DNA from: Gordonibacter faecis
Lineage (GTDB): Bacteria > Actinomycetota > Coriobacteriia > Coriobacteriales > Eggerthellaceae
NCBI RefSeq assembly: GCF_030077735.1
Contig: NZ_JASJEU010000005.1
Span: 78,830 to 142,829 of the forward strand
Direction of reading: 5' to 3'
Length of the DNA: 64,000 nt
The number at the start of each line of letters is the position of its first letter. Position 1 is the first letter of the stretch. The notes beneath the pieces are model-generated. The model saw only the letters and a list, made by a program, of their open reading frames with translations. It had not been told where the DNA came from and did not search any database. Below are positions 7,769 to 15,916 of this stretch, one piece after another. The translations under genes and the position numbers were made by a program.

Positions 7769-8485
7769 CTATTCTACCGTGGTTCCGACGTTTTCGCCCT
7801 TCAAAGCGCGCGAAATGTTGCCCTTCACCGTAAGGTCGAACACGATCATGGGCAGGTGATTGTCCATACAGAGCGACGTCGCCGTGGAATCCATCACGTT
7901 CAGGCCCTTCGACAGCACATCCATGTAGCTGATGCGGTCGAAACGCTTGGCATCCGGGTTCTTCGTGGGGTCGCTGTCGTACACGCCGTCCACCTTCGTG
8001 GCCTTCATGAGGCAGTCTGCGTCCAGCTCGCAGGCGCGCAGGGCCGCCGTCGTGTCGGTAGTGAAGTAGGGATTGCCCGTGCCAGCAGCCAAAATAACCA
8101 CGCGACCCTTCTCCAAATGGCGAATGGCGCGACGGCGGATGTAGGGTTCCGACACCTCCTGCATGGTGATGGCACTCTGCACGCGCGAGAAAATACCATG
8201 GCGCTCGAAAGCATCCTGCAGGGCCAGCGCGTTCATGACGGTAGCCAGCATGCCGATGTAGTCGGCCTGGGCGCGATCCATACCCTTAGCCGAAGCGGAC
8301 AAGCCGCGGAAGATGTTGCCGCCACCCACCACAATGGCCAGCTGCACGCCATCGCGTACGATGTCGGCTATCTGGTCGGCCAGGTCATCCACTACTTTCG
8401 GATCGATGCCATAGCCGACGTCTCCCGCCAACGCCTCGCCGGATAGCTTCAGCAACACGCGACGGTAGCGATACTCTTCAGACAT
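7769..8485 (-). CDS. pyrH: UMP kinase
   Basis: Phosphorylates UMP to UDP with ATP; bacterial hexameric type of the amino acid kinase fold. Visible marks are KLSGEALAGD (phosphate loop), VVGGGNIFRG, RAQADYIGMLATVMNALALQ, and GTGNPYFTTDTTAALRA. At 238 residues it has the family length. frr follows after 69 bases, forming the usual pyrH-frr pair, but the common upstream partners rpsB and tsf are absent here; htrA with its own terminator precedes it. Confidence 0.97.
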   Translation of the reverse strand: MSEEYRYRRVLLKLSGEALAGDVGYGIDPKVVDDLADQIADIVRDGVQLAIVVGGGNIFRGLSASAKGMDRAQADYIGMLATVMNALALQDAFERHGIFSRVQSAITMQEVSEPYIRRRAIRHLEKGRVVILAAGTGNPYFTTDTTAALRACELDADCLMKATKVDGVYDSDPTKNPDAKRFDRISYMDVLSKGLNVMDSTATSLCMDNHLPMIVFDLTVKGNISRALKGENVGTTVE

Positions 8486-8539
8486 AAGCCCTCTTCCCTT
8501 CGACGCCTTGTTCAGTGCACTCGTTCAAACAATCTTACC

Positions 8540-8581
8540 TGAAAAAGAAAACGGCCGCGCTTATCGCACGGTCGTTTTCGG
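8540..8581 (-). terminator. Terminator after the htrA-like gene
   Basis: On the minus strand GAAAACGACCGTG pairs with CGCGGCCGTTTTC around a short loop and is followed by a T-rich tail (TTTTCTTTTTC). It lies between the protease gene and pyrH and should separate the two transcripts. Confidence 0.75.
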
Positions 8582-8615
8582 TCATTTCACGCAAAGGACA
8601 GACGTGAGGGCTTTG

Positions 8616-10112
8616 TTAGGCCGCATCCTGGTTGGATGAGCTGCCGCCGAACAGGCGCTCCAGCATGGATTCCTGAGCGTTGTTCTGCTGAGTTGAGGCC
8701 TGGGTGGACTCGTCGGAGCCCAGCGTGACCTCGATTTCCTTGGTTTGACCGTTGCGGTTCACTTCCAGCTTCACCTTGTCGCCAGGGTTCTTCGAACGTA
8801 CATCTAACATGAGGTCGCTGGCAGACGTAACATCCTTGCCGTCGAACTTCGTGATGATGTCGCCCACTTCAAGACCCGCCTCAGCTGCGCCGGAGCCGCT
8901 GTTCACAGCCGCCACATAGGCACCGCTGTCGGTGGGCAGACCGTAGCGCTGAGCGTTCTGGGCATTCACCGTGGACAGCGACACACCAAGCTGCGCGTGG
9001 GTGGGCGTCTTGCCGTCGATGATTTGCTGCGCCAGGTTCACGGCGTAGTTCACCGGGATGGCAAAACCGACGCCCGAGTAGTTGCCCGAATAGGACGTGA
9101 TAAGTGTGTTAATGCCGATGAGTTTGCCATCGGAGTCGACGAGCGCGCCGCCGGAGTTACCGGGGTTAATGGCCGCGTCGGTTTGAATCATGTTCGGGTA
9201 GATGGTGGTTTCCCCGGAGCCGCCGTAGGGGTTGGACGAGCTGTTGTCCATGATTTGCGAGCGGCTGGTGGCCGACACGATGCCCGTTGCCACGGACTGC
9301 TCAAGGCCGAACGGGCTGCCGATAGTCATAACCCACTCGCCAATGATGAGGTCGTCCGAGTCGCCAATTTCCACTGCGGTAAGACCGCTGGCGTTCTTCG
9401 CCTTGATAACGGCGATGTCGGAACTGGGATCGCTGCCCACGATTTCGGCGTCGTACTGTTCGCCTTCGATGGTTACCTTGAAGGCATCGCCGCCCTCGAC
9501 CACGTGGTAGTTAGTAATAATGTAGCCGTCGTCGGTGAGCACCACGCCGCTTCCCAGCGAAGACTGCGTCAGCGTGCCAGAGTTCGAGCCGCTATTCGAG
9601 CCCATGCCGAAGCCGTACATGCCGGATGCGGACTGGTTCGAATACACGTCAATAGCGACGACGGACGGAAGGGCCTTTTTGGCCACGGCCTCGGGCAACG
9701 TGAGGTCAGAATCCGATTCCTTGGCGTTGACACTCGAAGAGTTCTGCGAACCAAGCTGCGTCTGGCCGCTGTTGTTGGAGCCGTTATCCGCCGAGGAGCC
9801 GCCTCCCGTCGCAGCTTGCCAGATGCCGAAGCCGCCAAGCCCAATGACGCAGGCCAGCGCCGCGCCAGCGAATCCCAGAAGGAAGGTGCGCAGGCCGTGC
9901 GACTTCTTCTCCACCGTTACCTTACCGGGCGTGTGGCCCGGTTGGGGCGGCTGATAGGTCTGCTGGTAGTACGACTGCTGATAGCCGGTCTGGGTGTTTG
10001 GGGTTGCTGCTGGGGTTGATGAAGCCGAGGTTGCTGCGTGCTGGGCATGCTCGTCGCCCGGCGCGGGCGGAACGGGGGTGCCGCCGGGGGTGGTTCCCTG
10101 TGTGTCGGTCAT
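8616..10112 (-). CDS. Membrane-anchored HtrA/DegP-type serine protease with PDZ domain
   Basis: Envelope quality-control protease of 498 residues. Order of parts: a cytoplasmic Thr/Pro/Gln-rich N-terminus (about 1-65), one membrane helix (about 75-100, LLGFAGAALACVIGLGGFG), a Ser/Asn-rich linker, a trypsin-like domain with catalytic His in TNYHVVEGG, Asp in SSDIAVIKA and Ser in NPGNSGGAL, and a PDZ domain near the C-terminus (AQLGVSLS to VEVTLG region). The ATG at 10112 is preferred because AAGGAG lies 10 bases before it; a GTG at 10121 is too close to that site. A final Gln/Asn-rich tail ends the protein. Confidence 0.93.
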   Translation of the reverse strand: MTDTQGTTPGGTPVPPAPGDEHAQHAATSASSTPAATPNTQTGYQQSYYQQTYQPPQPGHTPGKVTVEKKSHGLRTFLLGFAGAALACVIGLGGFGIWQAATGGGSSADNGSNNSGQTQLGSQNSSSVNAKESDSDLTLPEAVAKKALPSVVAIDVYSNQSASGMYGFGMGSNSGSNSGTLTQSSLGSGVVLTDDGYIITNYHVVEGGDAFKVTIEGEQYDAEIVGSDPSSDIAVIKAKNASGLTAVEIGDSDDLIIGEWVMTIGSPFGLEQSVATGIVSATSRSQIMDNSSSNPYGGSGETTIYPNMIQTDAAINPGNSGGALVDSDGKLIGINTLITSYSGNYSGVGFAIPVNYAVNLAQQIIDGKTPTHAQLGVSLSTVNAQNAQRYGLPTDSGAYVAAVNSGSGAAEAGLEVGDIITKFDGKDVTSASDLMLDVRSKNPGDKVKLEVNRNGQTKEIEVTLGSDESTQASTQQNNAQESMLERLFGGSSSNQDAA

Positions 10113-10417
10113 GTGATTCACACTCCTTGGATACTCGATCGGTAGACGATCGCCGCACTCATGTTGGATGACGCGCTCACCTTACCATGCGAGGCCCCTG
10201 GTCAGGAGACCTTGGGCGCAATTGTCACCTTTGCGTCATGGAATTACACCATTTGGTGTACCCGCCGCAACCCGCCCGTACACCCTTCGGCGTAGAGCGG
10301 ACGGACGAAGAGATGCCTTCCGTCGAGGCGGCGGGGCGTTTCGTGGAATTCGCGTGCGCGGCCAACGACGGAGCGTATCATACGAAGAGCGTCAACGATG
10401 ATGCCAAAGGAGTACCT
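10113..10417. promoter_or_regulatory. Divergent promoter region, htrA-like and unknown gene
   Basis: About 305 bases between divergent genes. It contains a 6-bp inverted repeat, TACACC-ATTT-GGTGTA (10245-10260), and the AAAGGAG ribosome site of the next gene at its right end. Part of it is open in the frame of that next gene, but no start with a ribosome site is seen there. No other gene is supported. Confidence 0.4.
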
Positions 10418-10948
10418 ATGATCAATCCAACGTCTCCGCGCTCTCCGTTGGGCGAGCGTGTTCAAGCGCTGTATGTCCGCGTGCTGCTGCGCTTGCTTCC
10501 CCTCCCGATTAACCTGTTCAAGCACGTGTCGCCGAAGATTCGGGCCGAGGTGGACTATCTGGCGGACGGCTACACGTTTATGTTGTCGGTGCGCGGCACG
10601 AGTTTAGCGTGCGTGTGTCAGCGCGACGCGGCAGGGACGTTTCACCGCGTGCCGCCAGCGCGCGTGGCGCGCGATGTTGAGCCGGGAAGCGGGCTTGCAA
10701 GTGCGCAACCGGGAGCCGTGGCCGTGGACTACGTGATTGACTTTCGTTCGCTGGCTTATGCGTTCCGGTGCTTTTCGGGCGGCATGACGTTGAAGGGCGC
10801 ACTGGCCGAGCGCGCGTTTTCTACTCGCGGACCCAACGACACGGGCGTCGCGCTTACCTATTTATTTACCGCGCTCTTGCGCCTCTTCTTCGGCTGGCGC
10901 GCGACGTATCGCACCTCCGCCAGCTGGCCTTCCGCTGTTCGACCGTAA
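10418..10948 (+). CDS. Small uncharacterised protein, possibly SCP2-like lipid-binding fold
   Basis: A 176-residue protein starting at the ATG with AAAGGAG six bases upstream. I do not recognise a named family with certainty. It has a leucine-rich amphipathic start (YVRVLLRLLPLPINLFKHV), then a mixed alpha/beta part in which DYVIDFRSLAYAFRCFSGGMTLKGAL and YLFTALLRLFFGW resemble the sterol-carrier/SCP2-like pattern of a hydrophobic pocket and closing helix. It precedes an alcohol dehydrogenase by nine bases and is probably co-transcribed with it and the aldehyde dehydrogenase beyond. Confidence 0.55.
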   Translation: MINPTSPRSPLGERVQALYVRVLLRLLPLPINLFKHVSPKIRAEVDYLADGYTFMLSVRGTSLACVCQRDAAGTFHRVPPARVARDVEPGSGLASAQPGAVAVDYVIDFRSLAYAFRCFSGGMTLKGALAERAFSTRGPNDTGVALTYLFTALLRLFFGWRATYRTSASWPSAVRP

Positions 10949-10957
10949 GGAGCCATT

Positions 10958-12145
10958 GTGCAAGGATTTGAGTTTGCGTGTCCCACGAAGATTGTCTGCG
11001 GCAAGCATGCTTTGGATAAATTGCCTGATGAATTGGCCGATCGGGGCGTGGCGCGCCCGCTTGTCATGACGGATGCGGGTCTCGTGAAACTGGGCGTGGC
11101 AGCAAAGTTGACTGCCGTTCTGGACGCAGCCGGCGTGGCCTATGAGGTGTTTGACCAGGTGCCGCCCGACTCGTCGATGGACGTGGTGAACGAGGTGGCG
11201 CGCCTCTATACCGAACGCGGCTGCGACGGGTTTGTGGCCATCGGTGGCGGCTCGGTAATTGACACGACGAAGGGTGCGGCCGCCTCGCTTGCATGCGCGG
11301 GCGTCGACTTCGCCACGCTGCAGGGTTCGGAAATTTTGAAGGCAGACTTGCCGCCGTTCATCGCCGTACCCACTACCGCCGGCACCGGCAGCGAGGTGAC
11401 CCTCGTGGCTGTGGTGGCCGACACGCAAAAGCACGCTAAGCTGTCGTTCACGTCCTACAAGCTGGTGCCGCACGTGGCTGTGCTTGACCCCGCGCTGACC
11501 GCTTCGCTGCCGCCGAAGCTGACCGCCACCACCGGCATGGATGCACTCACGCACGCCATTGAGGCGTACACGTCCATTCAGAAGAACCCCGTGAGCGATG
11601 CGTTCGCCGTGAAAGCCATTGAGCTTATTGCCGAAAACCTGCCCGTGGCCTGCCGCGATGGGGCGAACGTGGACGCGCGCACGAGCCTGGCGCTGGCCTC
11701 GCTCATGGCGGGTGCGGCGTTCTCGAACGCGATGGTGGGCATCGTGCATGCTTTGGGACATTCACTTGGCGGCCTCTGCCACATTCCGCATGGCCAGGCC
11801 ATGATGATGCTGCTTCCTCACTGCGTGCGCTACAACCTGAACAACGGCATACACGCGGGGTTGTACGGCGAGTTGCTGCCGTATGTGGCTCCGGCGCGGG
11901 CTGCTGACCTGGGAGTTGGTGCTTCAGCTGCTGAGCGCGACCGCGCGTTTGGCGAGCACCTGTTTGCGCTAAACAACCTCTACCATGAGCAGTACGGCGT
12001 GCCGCTGCGCCTGTCTGAACTGGGCGTGACGCGTGAAGGCCTGCCCACCGTAGCAAAGCAAGCCCGCTACGATGGCGCCGCGCTCTACAACGAGACCGAG
12101 ATCACGCTTGAGGTAGCGATGGAGATACTGGAAGCCGCTTACTAG
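10958..12145 (+). CDS. Iron-containing (group III) alcohol dehydrogenase
   Basis: NAD(P)-dependent interconversion of an alcohol and aldehyde or ketone. The GTG start at 10958 has TAAGGAG upstream. Group III marks are present: FVAIGGGSVIDTTKG for the nucleotide, AVPTTAGTGSEVT, the metal-binding Asp in the LTATTGMDALTHAIEA neighbourhood and His ligands in HALGHSLGGLCHIPHGQA. Length 395 is normal. With the aldehyde dehydrogenase 126 bases on it would form an alcohol-aldehyde-acid chain. Substrate unknown. Confidence 0.93.
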   Translation: MQGFEFACPTKIVCGKHALDKLPDELADRGVARPLVMTDAGLVKLGVAAKLTAVLDAAGVAYEVFDQVPPDSSMDVVNEVARLYTERGCDGFVAIGGGSVIDTTKGAAASLACAGVDFATLQGSEILKADLPPFIAVPTTAGTGSEVTLVAVVADTQKHAKLSFTSYKLVPHVAVLDPALTASLPPKLTATTGMDALTHAIEAYTSIQKNPVSDAFAVKAIELIAENLPVACRDGANVDARTSLALASLMAGAAFSNAMVGIVHALGHSLGGLCHIPHGQAMMMLLPHCVRYNLNNGIHAGLYGELLPYVAPARAADLGVGASAAERDRAFGEHLFALNNLYHEQYGVPLRLSELGVTREGLPTVAKQARYDGAALYNETEITLEVAMEILEAAY

Positions 12146-12146
12146 C

Positions 12147-12240
12147 CAGCGAGAGCCCGCAGGCGAGCGTCCAGTCGCTCAAACAGTCCTCACTTCGCTG
12201 CGGAACTCGCTTGGTGGACGCCCCGCCTGCGGGCACCTTG
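12147..12240. repeat. Imperfect hairpin element between the two dehydrogenase genes
   Basis: GCCCGCAGGC (12155-12164) pairs with GCCTGCGGGC (12225-12234), and CGTCCA (12168-12173) with TGGACG (12215-12220). The inner part holds a CACTTCGCTGCGGAACTCGC stretch. A GTCCAGTCGCT word is shared with 14525-14535. It starts with CAGCGAG like the covarying elements at 6981, 15753 and 40077, but the remainder differs, so I keep it apart. Confidence 0.5.
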
Positions 12241-12271
12241 TTGTATGTCACTTAACCAGAAAGGCCCGTTC

Positions 12272-13681
12272 ATGAGTACTATTCCAACTTACGAGAGCAT
12301 CGCTGACGTCGAAGCCGCGGCTCAGAAGATGCGCGACTTCCACGCGACGGGAGCCACCCTCCAGGTGGAGTATCGCCGCCGCGCGCTTCAGCAGCTGCGG
12401 GCGTATCTCAAGGCGAACGAGGATCGCATTCTGGCTGCGCTTCAAGCTGACCTGGGCAAAGCCCCGTTTGAAGGGTACGCCACCGAACTCGGCATCGTGT
12501 ACGACGAGATTTCCACCTGCCTCAAGCATTTGAACTCGTGGTCGCGCCCGCGCCGTGTGGCCTCCCCCATCGTCCACTTCCACTCCACGTCGAAGGTGTA
12601 TCCCAGTCCGCTCGGCGTGGTGCTGGTGCTTTCGCCGTGGAACTATCCGCTGCAGCTGGCGCTTGTGCCCCTGGTGGATGCCATCGCGGCCGGCAACTGC
12701 GTGGCGCTCAAACCCTCACGCACGTCAAAAGCCACCAGCGACCTTCTCATTGAGATGCTGGCCGACGTATTCCCGCCGGAATTCGTGTGCGGTTTCCCCG
12801 GGTCGGGGGCGATGAATGACTGGCTGCTTGAGGTGCGCTGGGACCAGCTTTTCTTCACGGGCAGCCCAAATGTGGGGCATACCATCATGGCCGCAGCGGC
12901 GAAGCACCTCACGCCCGTGGTGCTGGAGCTGGGTGGCAAGAGCCCCTGCATCGTGGACGAGACGGCGAACGTGAAGCGCGCCGCCCAGCGTGTGGCCTGG
13001 GGAAAGGGAATCAACTGCGGGCAGACGTGCGTCGCGCCCGACTACTTCCTCGTGCATGAGAGCGTGGTGGACGACTTCGTGGCACAGTTGGACGCGTGCT
13101 TCTACCAGTATTACGGCGAGAACATCCTCGCCTGCGACGAGTGGCCGCACATGATATCGCAGCGCCACTTCGAGCGCGTGATGGGGCTCATCGAGCACCG
13201 CAACCCCAACGCCACGGTGGCCTTCGGCGGCCACGGCAACCCCGAGACACTTCGCATCGAACCCACCTGCTTACGCGGCGTAACGCTGGACGACCCGGTC
13301 ATGAACGAGGAAATTTTCGGTCCTGTGCTCCCCATTCTCACGTACCGCGCGCTTGACCAGGCATTCGACATTGTGCGCACATTCGAGAAGCCGCTCGCGT
13401 GCTACGTGTTCAGCGACGACAAGTCCGTGCAACACCGCGTGCTCACGCGCCTGCAATTCGGCGGAGCCACCGTGAATGACGTGGTGATTCACCTCGCAAA
13501 TAACCATATGGGCTTCGGCGGCGTCGGCAACTCCGGCATGGGTGCCTACCACGGCAAAACGGGCTTCGACTGCTTCACGCACTACAAGTCCACCATGAAG
13601 AAGGGCACCTGGCTGGAACTCCCCATCCGCAACCCTCCCTTCGGCAACAAGATCAAACTCCTCCACATGCTCATGCGGTAG
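12272..13681 (+). CDS. Aldehyde dehydrogenase (class 3-like)
   Basis: Oxidises an aldehyde to its acid with NAD(P). The substrate-site cysteine is in the NCGQTCVAPDYF motif and the general-base glutamate in LELGGKSP; SPWNYPLQL, ALKPS and FFTGSPNVG mark the Rossmann cofactor region. The short form (469 residues from the ATG at 12272, which follows AAAGG) and the FGGVGNSGMGAYHGKTGFD tail fit the ALDH3/coniferyl aldehyde group. An ATG nine codons earlier (12245) is possible but has a weaker site. It probably works with the alcohol dehydrogenase upstream. Confidence 0.93.
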   Translation: MSTIPTYESIADVEAAAQKMRDFHATGATLQVEYRRRALQQLRAYLKANEDRILAALQADLGKAPFEGYATELGIVYDEISTCLKHLNSWSRPRRVASPIVHFHSTSKVYPSPLGVVLVLSPWNYPLQLALVPLVDAIAAGNCVALKPSRTSKATSDLLIEMLADVFPPEFVCGFPGSGAMNDWLLEVRWDQLFFTGSPNVGHTIMAAAAKHLTPVVLELGGKSPCIVDETANVKRAAQRVAWGKGINCGQTCVAPDYFLVHESVVDDFVAQLDACFYQYYGENILACDEWPHMISQRHFERVMGLIEHRNPNATVAFGGHGNPETLRIEPTCLRGVTLDDPVMNEEIFGPVLPILTYRALDQAFDIVRTFEKPLACYVFSDDKSVQHRVLTRLQFGGATVNDVVIHLANNHMGFGGVGNSGMGAYHGKTGFDCFTHYKSTMKKGTWLELPIRNPPFGNKIKLLHMLMR

Positions 13682-13683
13682 AG

Positions 13684-13715
13684 AGCCTTTCCGGTCAATA
13701 GAAAGGCTTCTATAT
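13684..13715. terminator. Terminator after aldehyde dehydrogenase
   Basis: AGCCTTTC (13684-13691) pairs with GAAAGGCT (13701-13708) and is followed on the plus strand by TCTATATATCTTT. It ends the dehydrogenase transcript and lies tail-to-tail with the antitoxin gene, which it may also serve. Confidence 0.65.
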
Positions 13716-13722
13716 ATCTTTA

Positions 13723-14016
13723 CTAAACGAATTTGATCTCGACTTTTTTGCCGAAGCCGCGGGCTAGTTTGCCGATAGTGCGCAAGGTGGGGTTTGCATT
13801 ACCTGTTTGGATGCGACTGATGACGCGCTGGTTCAGCCCCGAGGCCTTTGCAAGCTGTTCCTGCGTCATGCCGGTTTCATTCCGTGCATCTATAATGGCC
13901 AACCGCAGCTGAAACTCAGCCTCATCCTCCTCCCAGCACTTCCGAAATGCGGGGTCTTTCAACTGCTCTTCCAAATAGAGGGTAAAATCATCTTTTTCTT
14001 CCTCAGTGGCAACCAT
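13723..14016 (-). CDS. XRE-family antitoxin (HigA-like)
   Basis: A 97-residue protein with an acidic N-terminal half and a C-terminal helix-turn-helix (MTQEQLAKASGLNQRVISRIQ, then ANPTLRTIGKLARGFGKKVEI). It would bind and neutralise the toxin encoded directly upstream and repress the shared promoter. One base separates it from the toxin stop; AAGGGAG precedes its ATG inside the end of the toxin gene. Toxin-first order is the usual one for HigBA-type pairs. Confidence 0.85.
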   Translation of the reverse strand: MVATEEEKDDFTLYLEEQLKDPAFRKCWEEDEAEFQLRLAIIDARNETGMTQEQLAKASGLNQRVISRIQTGNANPTLRTIGKLARGFGKKVEIKFV

Positions 14017-14017
14017 T

Positions 14018-14365
14018 TCAAACTCCCTTCAGGCGATCATAGTAATCGGCCCTATAACGCTTCGCTCTCTCTATCTCACGCCTTGGCGTTCTTTGTGTCT
14101 TTTTCCTAAAGCCATGCGTTAACACCGCTTTATCTCCAATGCAGAAGAAGAACAGCACTCTTCCAGTGTTGTCGCCCATAGTCGTACGCAACTCGAAAAT
14201 GCCATCTTCAAGATGCTTGGAATCCGGCGCACCGATCAAATGACCCTTCTGCCCCAAGAAAGAAATTGTACGAAGTGTTTTACTGCGCAAGCCATTATCG
14301 AGTGAATCCAGGTAATCACGAACCGGGGCAGAACCGCTTTGAAGCTTGTACCATTCGACTTTCAT
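14018..14365 (-). CDS. RelE/HigB-type toxin (Gp49-like)
   Basis: A basic protein of 115 residues with the Gp49/HigB pattern: VEWYK start, a FLGQKGHLIGAPDSKHLEDG stretch, IFELRTTMGDNTGRVLFFF beta strands and GFRKKTQRTPRREIERAKRY near the end. Such proteins cut mRNA on the ribosome. I prefer the ATG at 14365 (GAGGGG nine bases upstream) over the ATG at 14374, which is only four bases from that site. Its start overlaps the stop of a small upstream frame as TAATG. Confidence 0.85.
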   Translation of the reverse strand: MKVEWYKLQSGSAPVRDYLDSLDNGLRSKTLRTISFLGQKGHLIGAPDSKHLEDGIFELRTTMGDNTGRVLFFFCIGDKAVLTHGFRKKTQRTPRREIERAKRYRADYYDRLKGV

Positions 14366-14448
14366 TACATCCAACCCCTCATGTGTATCTTACTACTTAT
14401 ATGTAGTAGTTTGCAAGGGTAAAGGAAGGTGAAATTAGAAGCAGCCAT
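14365..14448 (-). CDS. Possible 27-residue leader peptide of the toxin operon
   Basis: A 28-codon frame (ATG at 14448, stop TAA at 14365-14367) with AGAAAGGA upstream and a stop that overlaps the toxin ATG as TAATG. The peptide has mixed hydrophobic and basic residues, with C12. It could couple translation to the toxin or be the remains of an older toxin N-terminus. It spans the palindrome at 14391-14408, which would then lie inside the transcript. Weak evidence; no family known. Confidence 0.3.
   Translation of the reverse strand: MAASNFTFLYPCKLLHISSKIHMRGWM
14391..14408. promoter_or_regulatory. Palindrome upstream of the toxin gene (candidate operator)
   Basis: TACTAC-TTATAT-GTAGTA is a perfect dyad with 6-bp arms, 26 bases before the toxin start. 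Position and symmetry suit autoregulation by the antitoxin helix-turn-helix. Confidence 0.5.
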
Positions 14449-14794
14449 GGTTCATCCTTTCTCTCAGCTGCCACCGGGTAAGGGAGGCGACTGTCCCGCA
14501 GGGCTACCTGCGGTTAGGAGAAAGGTCCAGTCGCTGATAATCATTTTAACGAACTTATGTTCGCTAGTCAAGAACATAAGTTCGTATTAGTTCATAAAAA
14601 TGCGGAGGTTTTGAGGAGGGTGAAACGAATGGGGGTTCAACTGCGTGTTTAAGGTAACAGGAGGGAAACGGGTAGTTGGAGTGGTGGGGTTCGTTCAGGC
14701 GCTTTGACCGGCGACTCACGGCTGGCCTTTCAGGTTGATTTCAACTTTGGCGGCTATCGTTTCCCTGCGGTGATCGACCGAAAGGAGGACGCGC
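14449..14794. other. Gene-poor region between toxin operon and C39-like gene
   Basis: About 350 bases. A 7-bp hairpin (CCGCAGG-GCTA-CCTGCGG) lies near 14498-14515, and a pair of LexA-like dyads at 14549-14585. At about 14610-14652 a GAGGAGGG site precedes an ATG that is followed by only six more codons before TAA; it may be a decayed gene start. The right end carries AAAGGAGG for the next gene. Confidence 0.4.
14549..14585. promoter_or_regulatory. Two LexA-like dyads forming a 14-bp inverted repeat
   Basis: CGAAC-TTAT-GTTCG (14550-14563) matches the actinobacterial SOS box CGAAC-N4-GTTCG exactly, and GAAC-ATAA-GTTC (14572-14583) matches its core. The two sites are themselves reverse complements over 14 bases (14549-14562 and 14572-14585). 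No known SOS gene follows on either side; the nearest are the C39-like gene to the right and the toxin operon to the left. Confidence 0.65.
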
Positions 14795-15700
14795 ATGTCG
14801 TACCCACCGAACACGCAACGGCGCGCCTCTAACGATGCGCTTCCGAACAGCGCTTTCTCGAGCGCCCGGCGAACAGCCCCCAGCAACCCCGCGTTTGTTC
14901 CGCGCGCTCACCCCGTGCCGCGCAAGCGTCGCGTGCCCGCGCGCCTACATCCCCTCGCTCGCCGTTGGAAGACAGCGCAGATCTGCTTTCTAGCTGCGCT
15001 CCTGGTGGTAGGTGCCATCACTGCCCTCCCTTTGATATCGTCGTCGCTAGCTGCTGCCGACGTGGACGCCGCTGAACGCGCGTCGCTGGAAGTTGCGCGC
15101 CTCGAAGGCGAGCGAAGCGACCTCCCCAAAACGACCTCCTTCGACGTACCCGCGCTGGCTCAGTATCCAGAACTGCCAACCGGCTGTGAATCGGTGGCAC
15201 TTACCAACGCGCTCATCTCGCGCGGCTTCACGCTGCAGAAGACCGAAATTGCTGATACCTGGCTTCCCATCAGCGACAACGACTTTGTGTATGCCTTCAT
15301 GGGCGACCCGCACGACCCCCTTGGCAACAGCTGCATGGCACCCGCTGTGATACAGGCCGGTACCGCTTATCTTGAGGCGCAGGGTTCCGAACTGCGCGCG
15401 GTTGACCTCACCGGCTCGTCGTTTGGCACCGTGCTCAGCGAAGCGTCTGCTGGCAACCCTGTCATCTGCTGGTGCACCATCAACCTGCAACCAGCCGGCG
15501 AGCCCTACCGCATCCAACAAGCCGACGGCCGCACGTATGGCCTCTACACCACCAGCCACTGCGTCGTCGTCCGAGGCTACGACCTTAACGCCGGCGTCGT
15601 CCTGGTCAGCGACTCGCTGGCCGGCCAAGTCCCCTACGACCTCGAAACCTTCGCCGCCCGCTACTACGAACTAGGCGCCCAAGCCGTAGTAATAAAGTAA
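14795..15700 (+). CDS. Membrane-anchored C39-like peptidase-domain protein
   Basis: A 301-residue protein with a cytoplasmic, Arg/Pro-rich N-terminus (about 1-60), one membrane helix (about 65-88) and an extracellular papain-like domain (about 105-301). Peptidase C39-2 marks are present: the nucleophile region PTGCESVALTNAL, the His in TSHCVVVRGYD and the Asp in LVSDSLAGQ. Members may cut peptides or cell wall links, but a target cannot be named. It is a single gene with AAAGGAGG before the ATG and its own terminator. LexA-like dyads lie about 210 bases upstream. Confidence 0.85.
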   Translation: MSYPPNTQRRASNDALPNSAFSSARRTAPSNPAFVPRAHPVPRKRRVPARLHPLARRWKTAQICFLAALLVVGAITALPLISSSLAAADVDAAERASLEVARLEGERSDLPKTTSFDVPALAQYPELPTGCESVALTNALISRGFTLQKTEIADTWLPISDNDFVYAFMGDPHDPLGNSCMAPAVIQAGTAYLEAQGSELRAVDLTGSSFGTVLSEASAGNPVICWCTINLQPAGEPYRIQQADGRTYGLYTTSHCVVVRGYDLNAGVVLVSDSLAGQVPYDLETFAARYYELGAQAVVIK

Positions 15701-15707
15701 GGGCAAG

Positions 15708-15746
15708 AAAAAAACGCCTCCCAAGTGGAAGGCGTTTTTACTTTTT
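15708..15746 (+). terminator. Intrinsic terminator after the C39-like gene
   Basis: AAAAACGCCT (15710-15719) pairs with AGGCGTTTTT (15730-15739), followed by ACTTTTTG. A textbook rho-independent terminator. Confidence 0.9.
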
Positions 15747-15752
15747 GTAGCA

Positions 15753-15916
15753 CAGGTAGTTCGTAGCGTCAGCGAGGGGTGCGCTGGTGCCCGAGATTGC
15801 CCCGCCGCGCGGCTGAGCGTACTTCGGTACGCAAAGGTAAGCGCACAAGGGGCAAGATCGAGTGCCAGCGCACCCCGCAGCTTCGGCTAGTTCCGGCGGC
15901 CGTAGGCCGCCGGAAC
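15753..15916 (+). repeat. Intergenic covarying hairpin element, copy B
   Basis: Same plan as copies A and C. A GTAGCGTCAGCGAG lead is followed by an outer stem (GGGGTGCGCTGG with CCAGCGCACCCC), an inner hairpin GCGTAC-TTCG-GTACGC with a UUCG-type tetraloop, then CGCAGC. A perfect 12-bp hairpin (15890-15901 with 15905-15916, loop GTA) ends against the stop codon of the agmatine deiminase gene. Stem bases differ from A and C but pairing is kept. Confidence 0.75.
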
